Position numbers and translations under genes: made by a program
Part shown: piece by piece, positions 9,804-19,904 of the stretch
How positions within the stretch are numbered: the first letter of the stretch is position 1
Layout: each line of letters opens with the position of its first letter
Origin: Variovorax paradoxus
Lineage (GTDB): Bacteria > Pseudomonadota > Gammaproteobacteria > Burkholderiales > Burkholderiaceae_C
Reading direction: 5' to 3'
Length of the DNA stretch: 64,000 nucleotides
NCBI RefSeq assembly: GCF_018614915.1
Contig: NZ_JAGGNU010000014.1
Coordinates: forward strand, 197,021 to 261,020
The notes under the pieces: generated by a model
The model's input: only the letters and a program-made list of their open reading frames with translations
What the model was told of the DNA's origin: nothing
Database searches by the model: none

Positions 9804-11513
9804 ATGCGGCATCTTCAAGACCAACATGTGCTGATCCTGGGCCTGGGCGCCTCGGGCCTGGCGATGGCGCGCTGGTGCGCGCGCCACGGCGCCGCGCTGA
9901 CCGTGGCCGACACGCGCGAGGCGCCGCCGCAGCTCGACGCGCTGCGCGCGGAGCTGCCCGATGCCGTCTTCGTCGGCGGGCCGTTCTCGGCCGCGCTGGT
10001 CGAAGGCAGGTCCGTTCGCGCGGTCTATCGCTCGCCGGGCCTGTCGCCCGCCGCGATCGCGCCGGTGGCCGATGCCGCGCGCGCGATGGGGCTGCCCGTG
10101 GGCGGCGAGCTGGACCTGTTCGCGCGTGCGCTGGCGGACCTGCGCACGGTCGAGGCACCCGAAGCCGTCGAGACGCCGCCGGAAGAAGCCTTGCCGGACG
10201 AACCGGCGGCCCTGGTCGAGCCTCCGCGGGAAATCCAGCCTGCCGACGATGCCCCCCCGCCTGCTGCCGCCGAAGAAGACGACGACGACGCCGAAGCGCC
10301 GGGCCCGATCTTCGTGCCCGTTGCGCCGGCGCCCAGGGGCTACACCCCGGCGGTGCTGGCCGTGACCGGCACCAACGGCAAGACGACCGTCACCGCGCTC
10401 ACCGGACAGCTGGTCGAGCGGGCCGGCAAGACGGTCGCGGTGGCCGGCAACATCGGCCCCACCTTGCTCGACACGCTGGCCGCGCACATCGATGCCGGCA
10501 CGCTGCCCGAGGTGTGGGTGCTCGAACTCTCCAGCTTCCAGCTCGACGGCGTGCAGGGCTTCGAGCCCACCGCGGCCGCGGTGCTCAATCTGACGCAGGA
10601 CCATCTCGACTGGCATGGCGACATGGCCGCCTATGCGGCGGCCAAGGCGCGCATCTTCGGCACCAGGGGCACCATGGTCCTCAACCGCGAGGACGAGGGC
10701 GTGATGGCGATGCGGCCTGCACCGGTCAAGCTCGCCAAGGGCCAGCAGCCGCGCAGCATCGTCACTTTTGGCGCCGGCATGCCGCTGCGGCCCGGTGACT
10801 ACGGGCTCGAGCGCCTCAACGGCATGGCCTGGCTGGTGCGCGCGCTGGAAGCGGACGAGACGCAGAAGCGCAAGCGCGGCGCCGCGGCCGAAGAGGAAGA
10901 GATCCACATCCAGCGCCTGATGCCGGCCAATGCGCTGCGCATCCGCGGGCGGCACAACGCGCTCAATGCGCTGGCAGCGCTCGCGCTCGCCACCGCGGCC
11001 GGTTGCCAGCTCGCGCCGATGCTCTACGGCCTGCGCGAGTACCGCGGCGAGCCGCACCGCGTCGAGCCGGTCGCGATCGCGGGCGAGGTCGAGTACTTCG
11101 ACGACAGCAAGGGCACCAACGTCGGCGCCACGGTCGCCGCCCTGATCGGTCTCGGCGAAGAGCGCCGCCTGGTCGTGATCCTCGGCGGCGAGGGCAAGGG
11201 CCAGGATTTCGCGCCGCTGGCGGCGCCGGTGCGCGAGTACGCGCGTGCCGTGGTGCTGATCGGGCGCGACGCGCCGCTGATCGAGGCGGCGCTGGCATCG
11301 ACCGGCGTCCCGCTGCTCGCGGCCGCCTCGCTGCCCGAGGCCGTGAAACTCGCCGCCGGCCGCGCGCATCCCGGCGATGCGGTGCTGCTGTCGCCGGCCT
11401 GCGCGAGCTTCGACATGTTCAAGGACTACGAGCACCGCGCTTCGGTGTTCTGCGACGCCGTGCAGGAGCTGGCCGAGTCGCCGCACGGCACGGGCGGGGA
11501 GGGGGCGCTATGA
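9804..11513 (+). CDS. murD: UDP-MurNAc-L-alanine--D-glutamate ligase MurD, with a long insert
   Basis: MurD adds D-glutamate to UDP-MurNAc-L-Ala. The 569-residue product is clearly longer than the usual 440-500. The N-terminal Rossmann part ([13 protein letters not shown]) and the P-loop GTNGKTT are normal, but the P-loop Lys is residue 193, compared with about 115 in E. coli. The extra length lies at about residues 112-183: a Pro/Glu/Asp-rich, low-complexity linker including EEDDDD. A second shorter charged insert ([13 protein letters not shown]) lies near residue 360. Catalytic blocks FDDSKGTN and GGEGKGQDF are intact, so the enzyme should be active. Its stop overlaps the ftsW start (ATGA at 11510-11513). 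Confidence 0.94.
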   Translation: MRHLQDQHVLILGLGASGLAMARWCARHGAALTVADTREAPPQLDALRAELPDAVFVGGPFSAALVEGRSVRAVYRSPGLSPAAIAPVADAARAMGLPVGGELDLFARALADLRTVEAPEAVETPPEEALPDEPAALVEPPREIQPADDAPPPAAAEEDDDDAEAPGPIFVPVAPAPRGYTPAVLAVTGTNGKTTVTALTGQLVERAGKTVAVAGNIGPTLLDTLAAHIDAGTLPEVWVLELSSFQLDGVQGFEPTAAAVLNLTQDHLDWHGDMAAYAAAKARIFGTRGTMVLNREDEGVMAMRPAPVKLAKGQQPRSIVTFGAGMPLRPGDYGLERLNGMAWLVRALEADETQKRKRGAAAEEEEIHIQRLMPANALRIRGRHNALNALAALALATAAGCQLAPMLYGLREYRGEPHRVEPVAIAGEVEYFDDSKGTNVGATVAALIGLGEERRLVVILGGEGKGQDFAPLAAPVREYARAVVLIGRDAPLIEAALASTGVPLLAAASLPEAVKLAAGRAHPGDAVLLSPACASFDMFKDYEHRASVFCDAVQELAESPHGTGGEGAL

Positions 11514-12802
11514 GCACCAGCGCCGCGGCCACCCCGAACAAGAGCAGCCGCTTCGCCGGCTGGTTCGGCCGCGCCAGGACCGGCATCGACGCGCTGCCGA
11601 TGCACCTGCCGGTGCGCCTCGGCAACGCCGGCATGACGCAGACCAAGGCAGCGCCGGTGCGCGTGCTGGGCTTCGACCAGGCGCTGGTCTGGGTCACGGT
11701 CGCCTTGCTGGCGTGGGGCCTCGTGATGGTCTACTCGGCCTCGATCGCGCTGCCCGACAACCCGCGCTTCGTGCGCCAGGGTTACGGCCCCGCCTTCTTC
11801 CTCACGCGACACGCGGCTTCGGTGGCGATCGCCTTCATCGCCGCACTGCTGGCCTTCCAGATCCCGATGGCGACCTGGGAGCGCGCAGCGCCCTGGCTCT
11901 TCGTCGCTTCGCTGCTGCTGCTGGTGGCGGTGCTGATTCCGCACATCGGCATCAACGTCAACGGCGCGCGCCGCTGGCTGCCGATGGGCTTCATGCGCTT
12001 CCAGCCCTCGGAGCTGGCCAAGCTCGCGATGATTCTCTACGCCGCGAGCTACATGGTGCGCAAGATGGAGATCAAGGAGCGCTTCTTCCGCGCCGTGCTG
12101 CCGATGGGCATCGCGGTGGTCGTGGTCGGCATGCTGGTGATGGCGGAGCCCGACATGGGCGCCTTCATGGTGATCGCGGTGATCGCGATGGGGATCCTGT
12201 TCCTGGGCGGCGTCAACGCGCGCATGTTCTTCGTGATCGCCACGCTGGTGGTCGTCGCCTTCGGCACCATCGTGGCCACCAGCCCGTGGCGGCGCGAGCG
12301 CATCTTCGCCTACCTCGACCCGTGGAGCGAAGAGCACGCGCTGGGCAAGGGCTACCAGTTGTCGCATTCGCTGATCGCGATCGGCCGCGGCGAGATCTTC
12401 GGCGTCGGCCTGGGCGGCAGCGTCGAGAAGCTGCACTGGCTGCCCGAGGCGCACACCGACTTCCTGCTCGCCGTGATCGGCGAGGAATTCGGCCTGGTGG
12501 GCGTGCTGCTCGCGATCGGCCTCTTTCTCTGGCTCACGCGCCGCATCATGCACATCGGCCGTCAGGCGATCGCGCTCGACCGCGTGTTCTCCGGGCTCGT
12601 GGCTCAGGGCGTGGGCATCTGGATCGGCTTCCAGACCTTCATCAACATGGGCGTGAACCTGGGCGCGCTGCCGACCAAGGGGCTGACACTGCCGCTGATG
12701 AGCTTCGGCGGCTCGGCCATCCTGATGAACGTCGTCGCCGTGGCGGTGGTGCTGCGCATCGACTATGAAAACAGAGTTCTCATGCGCGGAGGCCGCGTAT
12801 GA
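11510..12802 (+). CDS. ftsW: Septal peptidoglycan glycosyltransferase FtsW
   Basis: FtsW is the SEDS-family glycosyltransferase that polymerises lipid II at the septum together with FtsI. The 430-residue product has a roughly 50-residue cytoplasmic N-terminal tail rich in Ser, Ala and Arg, then about ten membrane segments. SEDS signatures seen include [26 protein letters not shown], the [17 protein letters not shown] loop and the C-terminal [10 protein letters not shown]. The start overlaps the murD stop; a later ATG at 11633 (MTQTKAAPV) would remove most of the tail. The last codons lie inside the hairpin at 12771-12811 and look duplicated just before murG. Confidence 0.95.
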   Translation: MSTSAAATPNKSSRFAGWFGRARTGIDALPMHLPVRLGNAGMTQTKAAPVRVLGFDQALVWVTVALLAWGLVMVYSASIALPDNPRFVRQGYGPAFFLTRHAASVAIAFIAALLAFQIPMATWERAAPWLFVASLLLLVAVLIPHIGINVNGARRWLPMGFMRFQPSELAKLAMILYAASYMVRKMEIKERFFRAVLPMGIAVVVVGMLVMAEPDMGAFMVIAVIAMGILFLGGVNARMFFVIATLVVVAFGTIVATSPWRRERIFAYLDPWSEEHALGKGYQLSHSLIAIGRGEIFGVGLGGSVEKLHWLPEAHTDFLLAVIGEEFGLVGVLLAIGLFLWLTRRIMHIGRQAIALDRVFSGLVAQGVGIWIGFQTFINMGVNLGALPTKGLTLPLMSFGGSAILMNVVAVAVVLRIDYENRVLMRGGRV

Positions 12803-12811
12803 GAACTCTGT
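12771..12811 (+). repeat. Long hairpin over the ftsW stop codon
   Basis: ACAGAGTTCTCAT (12771-12783) is the exact reverse complement of ATGAGAACTCTGT (12799-12811). Inside, CGCGG and CCGCG continue the stem after a G-T pair, leaving an AGG loop, so about 19 bp pair in total. The ftsW stop codon (12800-12802) lies in the descending arm. A structure this strong inside a coupled operon could attenuate translation or protect a processed 3' end. Confidence 0.85.
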
Positions 12812-12883
12812 TTCGTCAAAACCGAGTCAGCGCGAAGCGCTGCGGCGCGACAGCGCTGCTCATGCGCGGAGGCCGCGTATGAG
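12779..12883 (+). repeat. 25-bp direct repeat, 80 bp apart, at the ftsW-murG junction
   Basis: A 25-bp sequence starting CTCATGCGCGG and ending CGTATGAG is found exactly at 12779-12803 and again at 12859-12883. Both copies end in ATGAG. The first contains the ftsW stop, the second the murG start. The arrangement is what an 80-bp tandem duplication or a small insertion with target duplication would leave at an ancestral ATGA overlap. The unique part (about 12804-12858) holds a small AGCGC-GAA-GCGCT hairpin. Confidence 0.85.
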
Positions 12884-13940
12884 CCGCACGGCACTCGTCA
12901 TGGCCGGCGGTACGGGTGGCCACATCTTCCCGGGCCTGGCCGTGGCCGAAGCCCTGCGCGAGCGCGGCTGGCGCGTGCACTGGCTGGGCGCGCCCGGCAG
13001 CATGGAAGAAAAGCTGGTGCCGCCGCGCGGCTTCGCCTTCGAACCGGTGCAGTTCGGCGGCGTGCGCGGCAAGGGCCCGATCACGCTGGCGCTGCTGCCG
13101 ATGCGCCTGTTGCGCGCCTTCTGGCAAAGCATCGCAGTCGTGCGCCGCGTCAAGCCGAACGTGGTCGTGGGCCTCGGCGGCTACATCACCTTCCCCGGCG
13201 GCATGATGAGCGTGCTCCTCAACAAGCCGCTGGTGCTGCACGAGCAGAACTCGGTCGCCGGGCTCTCCAACAAGGTGCTCGCCAGCGTCGCGGACCGCGT
13301 CTACACCGCCTTCCCGAACGTGATGAAGAAGGCCCAGTGGATCGGCAATCCACTGCGCGCGGCCTTCACTTCGCAGCCGGATCCAGTCACGCGTTTCGAC
13401 GGACGCAGCGGCCCGTTGAAACTGCTGGTCGTGGGCGGCAGCCTCGGCGCCAAGGCGCTCAACGCCGTGGTGCCGAAGGCGCTCGCACGCATCGCGCCCG
13501 AACAGCGCCCGACGGTCACGCACCAGAGCGGCGCCAAGCAGATCGACGAACTGCGCGCCAACTATGCGGCCGCCGGCGTCGAGGGCGAGCTCACTCCTTT
13601 CATCGAAGACACCGCACGCGCCTACGCCGACGCCGACCTGATCGTCGCGCGCGCCGGCGCGAGCACCGTCACCGAGATCGCGGCCGTCGGCGCGGCTGCG
13701 CTCTTCGTGCCTTTCCCATCTGCCGTGGACGACCACCAGACCACCAATGCGCGCTTCCTGGTCGACGCGGGCGGCGGCTGGCTCCTTCAACAAACCGAAT
13801 TGACTCCCGAATTGCTCGCCGATTTGCTACAGAAAACCGGGCGCCCCGCGCTCATGGAACGCGCCGTGAAGGCCAAGACGATGCAGAAATGCGAGGCGGT
13901 CGACGTGCTCGTGCAGGCCTGTGAGGAGCTTGCCAAATGA
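12879..13940 (+). CDS. murG: UDP-GlcNAc--undecaprenyl-PP-MurNAc-pentapeptide GlcNAc transferase MurG
   Basis: MurG converts lipid I to lipid II on the cytoplasmic face of the membrane; it is a GT28 glycosyltransferase with two Rossmann domains. The 353-residue product has the glycine-rich GGTGGH at residues 10-15, [24 protein letters not shown], and the C-domain [12 protein letters not shown] and [12 protein letters not shown] blocks that bind UDP-GlcNAc. I chose the ATG at 12879 since homologues begin just before the GGTGGH motif; the frame is open 38 codons upstream through the duplicated segment. It overlaps murC by 4 bp. Confidence 0.96.
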   Translation: MSRTALVMAGGTGGHIFPGLAVAEALRERGWRVHWLGAPGSMEEKLVPPRGFAFEPVQFGGVRGKGPITLALLPMRLLRAFWQSIAVVRRVKPNVVVGLGGYITFPGGMMSVLLNKPLVLHEQNSVAGLSNKVLASVADRVYTAFPNVMKKAQWIGNPLRAAFTSQPDPVTRFDGRSGPLKLLVVGGSLGAKALNAVVPKALARIAPEQRPTVTHQSGAKQIDELRANYAAAGVEGELTPFIEDTARAYADADLIVARAGASTVTEIAAVGAAALFVPFPSAVDDHQTTNARFLVDAGGGWLLQQTELTPELLADLLQKTGRPALMERAVKAKTMQKCEAVDVLVQACEELAK

Positions 13941-15394
13941 AGCACGCCATCCGTCAGATCCACTTCGTCGGCATCGGCGGCTCGGGCATGAGCGGCATCG
14001 CCGAGGTGCTGTTCAACCTGGGCTACCAGATCACCGGCTCCGACCTCGCCGACAGCGCGACGCTCAAGCGGCTCGCTGGGCTGGGCATCGGCACCTTCGT
14101 GGGCCACGACGCGGCGCACATCGCGGGCGCGGACGCGGTCGTGACCTCCACGGCCGTGCAAGGCGACAACCCCGAGGTGGTCGCCGCGCGCGAGAAGCGC
14201 ATTCCCGTTGTGCCGCGCGCGCTGATGCTGGCCGAGCTGATGCGGCTCAAGCAGGGCATTGCGATCGCCGGCACGCACGGCAAGACCACGACCACCAGCC
14301 TGGTCGCGAGCGTGCTCGCGGCCGCCGGGCTGGACCCCACCTTCGTCATCGGCGGCCGGCTCAACAGCGCCGGCGCCAATGCGCAGCTCGGCAGCGGTGA
14401 CTACATCGTGGTGGAGGCCGACGAGTCGGACGCCTCCTTCCTGAACCTGCTGCCGGTGATGGCGGTGGTGACGAACATCGATGCCGACCACATGGAGACC
14501 TACGGGCACGATTTCGCGAAGCTCAAGAAGGCCTTCGTCGATTTTCTGCACCGCATGCCCTTCTACGGCACGGCGATCCTGTGCACCGACGATCCGGCCG
14601 TACGCGAGATCGTGACTGAGGTGTCCTGCCCGGTCACCAGCTACGGCTTCGGGGAGGACGCGCAGGTGCGCGCGGTCAATGTGCGCCCGGTCGGCGCGCA
14701 GATGCACTTCACGGCGCAGCGCCGCAACGGCGTCACGCTGCCGGACCTGGACATCGTGCTGAACCTGCCCGGCGAGCACAACGTGCGCAACGCGCTCGCG
14801 GTGATCGCGGTGGCGGTCGAGCTCAACGTGCCCGACGAGGCGGTGCAGCGCGGCCTGGCCGATTTCAAGGGTGTGGGCCGGCGCTTCCAGCGCTACGGCG
14901 AGGTCAAGCTTCCGCCCGCGCACGGGGCCGGCAGCTTCACGCTGATCGACGACTACGGCCACCACCCGGTCGAAATGGCGGCCACCATCGCCGCCGCGCG
15001 CGGCGCCTTCCCGGGCCGGCGCCTGGTGCTGGCCTTCCAGCCGCACCGCTTCACGCGCACGCGCGACTGCTTCGAGGATTTCGTCAAGGTCATCGGTGCG
15101 GCCGACGCGGTGCTGCTGGGCGAGGTCTATGCCGCCGGCGAGCCGCCGATCGTTGCCGCGGACGGCCGCTCGCTGGCGCGTGCGCTTCGCGTGGCGGGCA
15201 AGGTGGAGCCGGTGTTCGTCGACGAGATCACGGCCATGCCGCAGGCGATTCTCGACAACGCGCACGACGGCGACGTGGTGATCTGCATGGGGGCGGGATC
15301 GATCGGCGCCGTGCCCGCCAAGGTGGTCGAGCAGGGCGGCGCGGCTGCTGCCGGGAAATCGGAGCGCCTCACGCGCGAAGGGAGAGCACTGTGA
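13937..15394 (+). CDS. murC: UDP-N-acetylmuramate--L-alanine ligase MurC
   Basis: MurC starts the stem peptide by ligating L-alanine to UDP-MurNAc. The 485-residue product has the N-terminal [15 protein letters not shown] nucleotide-binding loop, the P-loop GTHGKTTTT at residues 112-120 with Lys116, [12 protein letters not shown], and DDYGHHPVE in the C-domain. Length is normal. It starts at the ATGA overlap with murG (13937-13940) and ends in a GTGA overlap with ddl. Confidence 0.96.
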   Translation: MKHAIRQIHFVGIGGSGMSGIAEVLFNLGYQITGSDLADSATLKRLAGLGIGTFVGHDAAHIAGADAVVTSTAVQGDNPEVVAAREKRIPVVPRALMLAELMRLKQGIAIAGTHGKTTTTSLVASVLAAAGLDPTFVIGGRLNSAGANAQLGSGDYIVVEADESDASFLNLLPVMAVVTNIDADHMETYGHDFAKLKKAFVDFLHRMPFYGTAILCTDDPAVREIVTEVSCPVTSYGFGEDAQVRAVNVRPVGAQMHFTAQRRNGVTLPDLDIVLNLPGEHNVRNALAVIAVAVELNVPDEAVQRGLADFKGVGRRFQRYGEVKLPPAHGAGSFTLIDDYGHHPVEMAATIAAARGAFPGRRLVLAFQPHRFTRTRDCFEDFVKVIGAADAVLLGEVYAAGEPPIVAADGRSLARALRVAGKVEPVFVDEITAMPQAILDNAHDGDVVICMGAGSIGAVPAKVVEQGGAAAAGKSERLTREGRAL

Positions 15395-16350
15395 ACCCGC
15401 AGGATTTCGGCAAGGTGGCGGTGCTCTTCGGCGGCACGTCGGCCGAACGTGAAATTTCGATCATGTCGGGCACCGGCGTCCTGGAGGCGCTGCGCTCGCG
15501 CGGCGTCGACGCCCATGCCTTCGACCCGGCCGAGCGCGAGCTGGTCGAGCTCAAGCACGAAGGCTTCGCGCGCTGCTTCGTCGTGCTGCACGGCCGCCAC
15601 GGCGAGGACGGCACGGTGCAGGGCGCACTGGAGCTGCTGGGCATTCCCTACACCGGCTCCGGCGTGATGGCGTCCAGCGTGGCGATGGACAAGGTCATGA
15701 CCAAGCGCATCTGGCAGGCCGAAGGGTTGCCGACGCCGCGCTACGTGCGGCTGGCCTTCGACCAGCAAAGCCGCGAGCAGGTGATGGCCGTGCCCGACCT
15801 GCTGGGCCTGCCGCTGATCGTGAAGCCGCCGCGCGAGGGCTCGTCCATCGGCGTGACCAAGGTCGAGGGCTACTCGCAGATGCAGGATGCCGTGACGCTG
15901 GCGGTCGGCTACGACACCGACGTGCTGTGCGAGGAGTTCATCGAAGGCGAGGAGGTGACCTGCGCCGTGCTCGGCAGCGGCGTCGGCGCCGAGGCGCTGC
16001 CGGTGGTGCGCATCGCCGCGCCCGAGGGCGCCTACGACTACCAGAACAAGTACTTCACCGACGACGTCAAGTACCACTGCCCGAGCGGCCTGCCGGCTGC
16101 CGAGGAGCAGGAGATCCGCCGCATCACGCTGGCGGCCTACCACCAGCTCGGCTGCCGCGGCTGGGGCCGCGCCGACCTGATGATCCGCGCCAGCGACCGC
16201 AAGCCCTTCCTGCTGGAGATGAACACCTCGCCCGGCATGACCACCCATTCGCTGGTGCCCATGTCGGCGCGCGCGGCCGGCATTTCCTACGAAGACCTGT
16301 GCCTGCGCGTGCTGGCGTCGGCCACCCTCGACTCGAAAGCGGAGCTCTGA
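15391..16350 (+). CDS. ddl: D-alanine--D-alanine ligase
   Basis: Ddl makes the D-Ala-D-Ala dipeptide used by MurF. The 319-residue product is an ATP-grasp enzyme with the N-terminal [17 protein letters not shown], the [12 protein letters not shown] block, [14 protein letters not shown], and the metal/ATP site [11 protein letters not shown] near residue 275. The size is that of the DdlB type, which usually sits in this cluster. The start is GTG at 15391, overlapping the murC stop, with GGGAGAG just upstream. Its stop overlaps the ftsQ start (TGATG). Confidence 0.95.
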   Translation: MNPQDFGKVAVLFGGTSAEREISIMSGTGVLEALRSRGVDAHAFDPAERELVELKHEGFARCFVVLHGRHGEDGTVQGALELLGIPYTGSGVMASSVAMDKVMTKRIWQAEGLPTPRYVRLAFDQQSREQVMAVPDLLGLPLIVKPPREGSSIGVTKVEGYSQMQDAVTLAVGYDTDVLCEEFIEGEEVTCAVLGSGVGAEALPVVRIAAPEGAYDYQNKYFTDDVKYHCPSGLPAAEEQEIRRITLAAYHQLGCRGWGRADLMIRASDRKPFLLEMNTSPGMTTHSLVPMSARAAGISYEDLCLRVLASATLDSKAEL

Positions 16351-17132
16351 TGGCCACCAGCATTCCCGTGCCCTTCGACGTCAAGCTCATGAACGTGACC
16401 GCGACCCTGGTGTACGCGTTGTTCGCGCTCGTGCTGCTGGCGGCGGGGGCGTGGTGGGTGCTGCGCCAGCCCTTCTTCCCGCTCGCCGGCATCAAGGTCG
16501 ATGGCGAGGTCACGCACAACAACGCGGTCACGCTCCGCGCCAATGTCGCGCCGCAACTGGCGGGCAATTTCTTCACCATCGACCTGGCGCGCGCGCGCGC
16601 CGCCTTCGAGGCGGTGCCATGGGTGCGCAAGGCGGTGGTGCGGCGCGAGTTCCCGAACAAGCTGCGCGCAACGCTCACCGAGCACGTGCCGGTGGCGCAT
16701 TGGGGCGACGAGGCGGAGTCCCGGCTGATCAACGGCTACGGCGAAGTGTTCGATGCCAACGTGGCCGAGGTCGACGACAGCCTGCCGCGGCTCGATGGAC
16801 CGACCGAGCAGGCCGGCCAGGTGCTGGGCATGTACCGCGTGCTGCAGCCGCTGTTCCAGCCCTACGAGCTCTCGATCGAGGCGCTCACGCTGTCGGGGCG
16901 CGGCAGCTGGCGCGCGGTGCTGGACACCGGCGCCGCGATCGAGCTCGGTCGCGGAAAGAGCGAGGAAGTGGCGGCGCGCACGCAGCGTTTTCTGGTCACG
17001 GTGGCGCCGGTCGCCAGGCAGTACGGGCGCACCGTCGCTTCGGTCGAGGGCGCCGATCTGCGGCACAACGAAGGCTATGCGCTGCGGCTGCGCGGGGTCA
17101 CCACGGTCGTCACCGACCCCAAGAAGAAATAG
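16350..17132 (+). CDS. ftsQ: Cell division protein FtsQ
   Basis: FtsQ is a bitopic divisome protein that recruits FtsB and FtsL. The 260-residue product has a short cytoplasmic tail, one membrane segment at about residues 18-40, then a POTRA domain beginning at FFPLAGIKVDG and a beta domain with LRATLTEHVPVAHWG and INGYGEVFDA. Length is normal. The ATG at 16350 overlaps the ddl stop. ftsA starts 16 nt after its stop, behind a purine-rich GAACTGAGGAAAC ribosome-binding region. Confidence 0.94.
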   Translation: MATSIPVPFDVKLMNVTATLVYALFALVLLAAGAWWVLRQPFFPLAGIKVDGEVTHNNAVTLRANVAPQLAGNFFTIDLARARAAFEAVPWVRKAVVRREFPNKLRATLTEHVPVAHWGDEAESRLINGYGEVFDANVAEVDDSLPRLDGPTEQAGQVLGMYRVLQPLFQPYELSIEALTLSGRGSWRAVLDTGAAIELGRGKSEEVAARTQRFLVTVAPVARQYGRTVASVEGADLRHNEGYALRLRGVTTVVTDPKKK

Positions 17133-17148
17133 GAACTGAGGAAACTTC

Positions 17149-18378
17149 ATGTCCAAGGAATACAAAGACCTGGTCGTCGGACTCGACATCGGCACCGCCA
17201 AGGTGATGGCGGTGGTGGCCGAGGTGCTGGCGAACGGCGAGCTCAAGCTGGCCGGGCTCGGCATCGCGCCCAGCAACGGGCTCAAGCGCGGCGTGGTGGT
17301 GAACATCGACGCCACGGTGCAGAGCATCCAGCAGGCGCTCAAGGAAGCGGAGCTGATGGCCGACTGCAAGATCAGCCGTGTCTACACCGGCATCACCGGC
17401 AGCCACATCCGCGGCATCAATTCGAGCGGCATGGTCGCGGTCAAGGACAAGGAAGTCACGCAGGCCGACGTGGCCCGCGTGGTCGAGACGGCGCGTGCGA
17501 TCAACATCTCGAGCGACCAGCGCCTCTTGCTGGTGGAGCCACAGGAGTTCGTGATCGACGGCCAGGATGTGAAAGAGCCGATCGGCATGAGCGGCATGCG
17601 CCTGGAGGCCAAGGTGCACATCGTCACCGGTGCCCAGAGCGCGGCCGAGAACATCATCAAGTGCGTGCGCCGCTGCGGCCTCGAAGTCGACCAGCTGATG
17701 CTGAACCCGCTGGCCTCCAGCCAGGCGGTGCTGACCGAGGACGAGCGCGAGCTCGGCGTGGTGCTGGTCGACATCGGCGCCGGCACCACCGACGTCGCGA
17801 TCTTCACCAACGGCGCGATCCGCCACACGGCGGTGATCCCGATCGCCGGCGACCTGATCACCAGCGACATCGCGATGGCGCTGCGCACGCCGACCAAGGA
17901 CGCCGAGGACATCAAGGTCGAGAACGGCTACGCGAAGCAGCTCCTGGCCGACCCGGACACGCAGGTCGAGGTGCCGGGCCTGGGCGACCGCGGGCCGCGC
18001 ATGCTGAGCAAGCAGGCGCTGGCGGGCGTGATCGAGCCGCGGGTGGAAGAGATCTTCTCGCTGGTGCAACAGGTGGTGCGCGAGTCGGGCTACGAGGAAG
18101 TGCTCTCCTCGGGCGTGGTGCTGACCGGCGGCAGTGCGGTGATGCCCGGCATGGTCGAGCTCGGCGAAGACATCTTCCTGAAGCCGGTGCGGCGCGGCAT
18201 CCCGAAGTATTCGAGCGCGCTGTCCGACATGGTCGCGCAGCCGCGCGCCGCGACTGTGATGGGCCTGCTCGAGGAGGCGCGCTATGCGCGGCTGCGCGGC
18301 TTCAAGGTGGCGCAGAAGAACGGGTCTGTAAAGACCGCGTTCGGGCGTTTCAAGGACTTCATCGTGGGGAACTTCTAG
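17149..18378 (+). CDS. ftsA: Cell division protein FtsA
   Basis: FtsA is an actin-like ATPase that tethers FtsZ to the membrane and signals to the divisome. The 409-residue product has the phosphate-1 loop VGLDIGTAKVMAVV, the adenosine and phosphate-2 region VVLVDIGAGTTDVAIF, and GGSAVMPGMVEL. The C-terminus (FGRFKDFIVGNF) has the amphipathic pattern of the membrane-targeting helix. Length is usual. It is followed by a 160-nt gap before ftsZ, which is the first real break in the cluster. Confidence 0.96.
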   Translation: MSKEYKDLVVGLDIGTAKVMAVVAEVLANGELKLAGLGIAPSNGLKRGVVVNIDATVQSIQQALKEAELMADCKISRVYTGITGSHIRGINSSGMVAVKDKEVTQADVARVVETARAINISSDQRLLLVEPQEFVIDGQDVKEPIGMSGMRLEAKVHIVTGAQSAAENIIKCVRRCGLEVDQLMLNPLASSQAVLTEDERELGVVLVDIGAGTTDVAIFTNGAIRHTAVIPIAGDLITSDIAMALRTPTKDAEDIKVENGYAKQLLADPDTQVEVPGLGDRGPRMLSKQALAGVIEPRVEEIFSLVQQVVRESGYEEVLSSGVVLTGGSAVMPGMVELGEDIFLKPVRRGIPKYSSALSDMVAQPRAATVMGLLEEARYARLRGFKVAQKNGSVKTAFGRFKDFIVGNF

Positions 18379-18480
18379 CCATGAATTTCTACCCACTCTG
18401 GCTTGCCCGGGCCGGTCCACCGCGGCACTTCAACGAGCGATGGCGACGAACCGGACCGCCACCGCACTGAACGCACACGG

Positions 18481-18489
18481 TTATCCACA
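18481..18489 (+). promoter_or_regulatory. Consensus DnaA box between ftsA and ftsZ
   Basis: TTATCCACA is the exact high-affinity DnaA box. It lies in the 160-nt ftsA-ftsZ gap (18379-18538), about 50 nt before the ftsZ ATG. In a GC-rich genome a chance 9/9 match in a short regulatory gap is unlikely but possible. The gap also holds AT-rich sequence after the box that may contain an ftsZ promoter; I cannot assign its -35 and -10 with confidence. Confidence 0.6.
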
Positions 18490-18538
18490 GAAAAACCATT
18501 CATACATACGGCAACTGCAAATATTCAAGGAGTCAGAA

Positions 18539-19747
18539 ATGGCCATCGAAATGATCGAAATCGAAGAGTTCAACCAGGGCACGCTGATCAAGGTGATCGG
18601 CGTCGGCGGCGGCGGCGGCAATGCGGTCGCGCACATGATGGAGCGCGGCGTGCAGGGCGTGCAGTTCGTCTGCGCCAACACCGATGCGCAGGCGCTCTCG
18701 CGCAGCAACGCGCACAAGACCATCCAGCTCGGCACCAACGGGCTGGGCGCCGGCAGCAAGCCGGAGAAGGGGCGTGACGCGGCCGAAGCCGCGATCGACG
18801 ACATTCGCGAGGCCATCGACGGCGCCCACATGCTGTTCATCACGGCCGGCATGGGCGGCGGCACCGGCACCGGCGCGGCGCCGGTGATCGCGCGCGTGGC
18901 CAAGGAGATGGGCATCCTCACGGTGGGCGTGGTGACCAAGCCTTTCGACTGGGAAGGCGGCCGTCGCATGACCAACGCCGACGCCGGCCTGGCCGAGCTC
19001 GAGGCCAACGTCGATTCGCTGATCGTGGTGCTCAACGAGAAGCTGCTCGACGTGCTGGGCGAAGACGTCACGCAGGACGAGGCCTTCGCGCATGCCAACG
19101 ACGTGCTCAAGAACGCGGTCGGCGGCATCTCGGAAATCATCAACGAGTACGGCGGCGTGAACGTCGACTTCGAGGACGTGCGCACCGTGATGGGCGAACC
19201 CGGCAAGGCCATGATGGGCACGGCCGCGGCCGCCGGCCCGGACCGCGCGCGCATCGCGGCCGAGCAGGCCGTGGCCTGCCCGCTGCTCGAAGGCATCGAC
19301 CTCTCGGGCGCCAAGGGCGTGCTGGTGCTGGTGACCGCATCGAAGTCCTCGCTGAAGCTGAGCGAATCGAAGCTCGCGATGAACACGATCCGCGCCTACG
19401 CCTCGCCGGACGCGCACGTGATCTACGGCGCCGCCTACGACGACAACCTGGGCGACGAGATGCGCGTGACCGTGGTCGCGACCGGCCTGTCGCGCGCCGA
19501 TGCGCGCCGCCAGGCGCCGACGCTGGAAGTGATCCGGACCGGCACCGACAACATCCCGTTCAACGTGCCGACGATGGGCGGCGCCGGCCACGGGCATGCG
19601 GGCGGCCAGCCCAATTACGACGGCATGGCCGTGCCCAGCGTGTGGCGCACCAACCGCACGATGGCCGCAGCCAAGGTGGATGCGCTGTCGTCGGGCGGCA
19701 TGGACGACTTCGAAATTCCCGCATTCCTGCGCCGCCAGGCGGATTGA
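18539..19747 (+). CDS. ftsZ: Cell division protein FtsZ
   Basis: FtsZ is the tubulin-like GTPase that forms the Z-ring. The 402-residue product has the N-terminal [13 protein letters not shown] loop, the tubulin signature GGGTGTG at residues 106-112, the [10 protein letters not shown] and [11 protein letters not shown] synergy region, and the conserved C-terminal peptide [11 protein letters not shown] that binds FtsA and ZipA. The ATG at 18539 follows AAGGAG (18527-18532) at good spacing; an upstream in-frame ATG at 18440 lies in the regulatory gap. It is the last gene of the classical cluster, and a dispersed GC-rich repeat follows immediately. Confidence 0.97.
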   Translation: MAIEMIEIEEFNQGTLIKVIGVGGGGGNAVAHMMERGVQGVQFVCANTDAQALSRSNAHKTIQLGTNGLGAGSKPEKGRDAAEAAIDDIREAIDGAHMLFITAGMGGGTGTGAAPVIARVAKEMGILTVGVVTKPFDWEGGRRMTNADAGLAELEANVDSLIVVLNEKLLDVLGEDVTQDEAFAHANDVLKNAVGGISEIINEYGGVNVDFEDVRTVMGEPGKAMMGTAAAAGPDRARIAAEQAVACPLLEGIDLSGAKGVLVLVTASKSSLKLSESKLAMNTIRAYASPDAHVIYGAAYDDNLGDEMRVTVVATGLSRADARRQAPTLEVIRTGTDNIPFNVPTMGGAGHGHAGGQPNYDGMAVPSVWRTNRTMAAAKVDALSSGGMDDFEIPAFLRRQAD

Positions 19748-19752
19748 TGTTG

Positions 19753-19830
19753 CCCCCACGCTCGGCACTTCGTGTACTCGCTGCCCCCCGAGGGGGCCGC
19801 GCCCGCCTTGGGGCGGCCCGGCGGCGGACG
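19753..19830 (+). repeat. Dispersed GC-rich repeat, copy A (after ftsZ)
   Basis: The segment begins CCCCCACGCT, contains the CACTTCGTGT block and the GCCCCCCGAGGGGGC hairpin, and ends CTTGGGGCGGCCCGGCG. A closely related copy lies in mpl (34745-34824), sharing nearly the whole length with a few substitutions and small indels. Here it fills the ftsZ-lpxC gap directly after the stop codon. The central stem GCCCCC-CGA-GGGGGC could act as a 3' end structure. Confidence 0.8.
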
Positions 19831-19891
19831 GTCAGATGGCGGCTATTGCGGACATAGCGAGGCGCACGGTACGCCGGGTGCCTCGCGCTCC

Positions 19892-19897
19892 TAAAAT
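19892..19897 (+). promoter_or_regulatory. -10 hexamer TAAAAT close to the lpxC start
   Basis: TAAAAT matches the sigma-70 -10 at five of six positions and ends 7 nt before the lpxC GTG, which would put the transcript start at the start codon. No good -35 is seen 16-18 bp upstream. The same arrangement recurs before several other genes in the window. Confidence 0.5.
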
Positions 19898-19904
19898 CGC
19901 TGCC

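Noticed and set aside
3631..9805. Very long minus-strand frames opposite the division cluster
   Set aside because: They are shadows caused by GC-rich codon bias; the plus-strand genes all carry family motifs and overlap start to stop.
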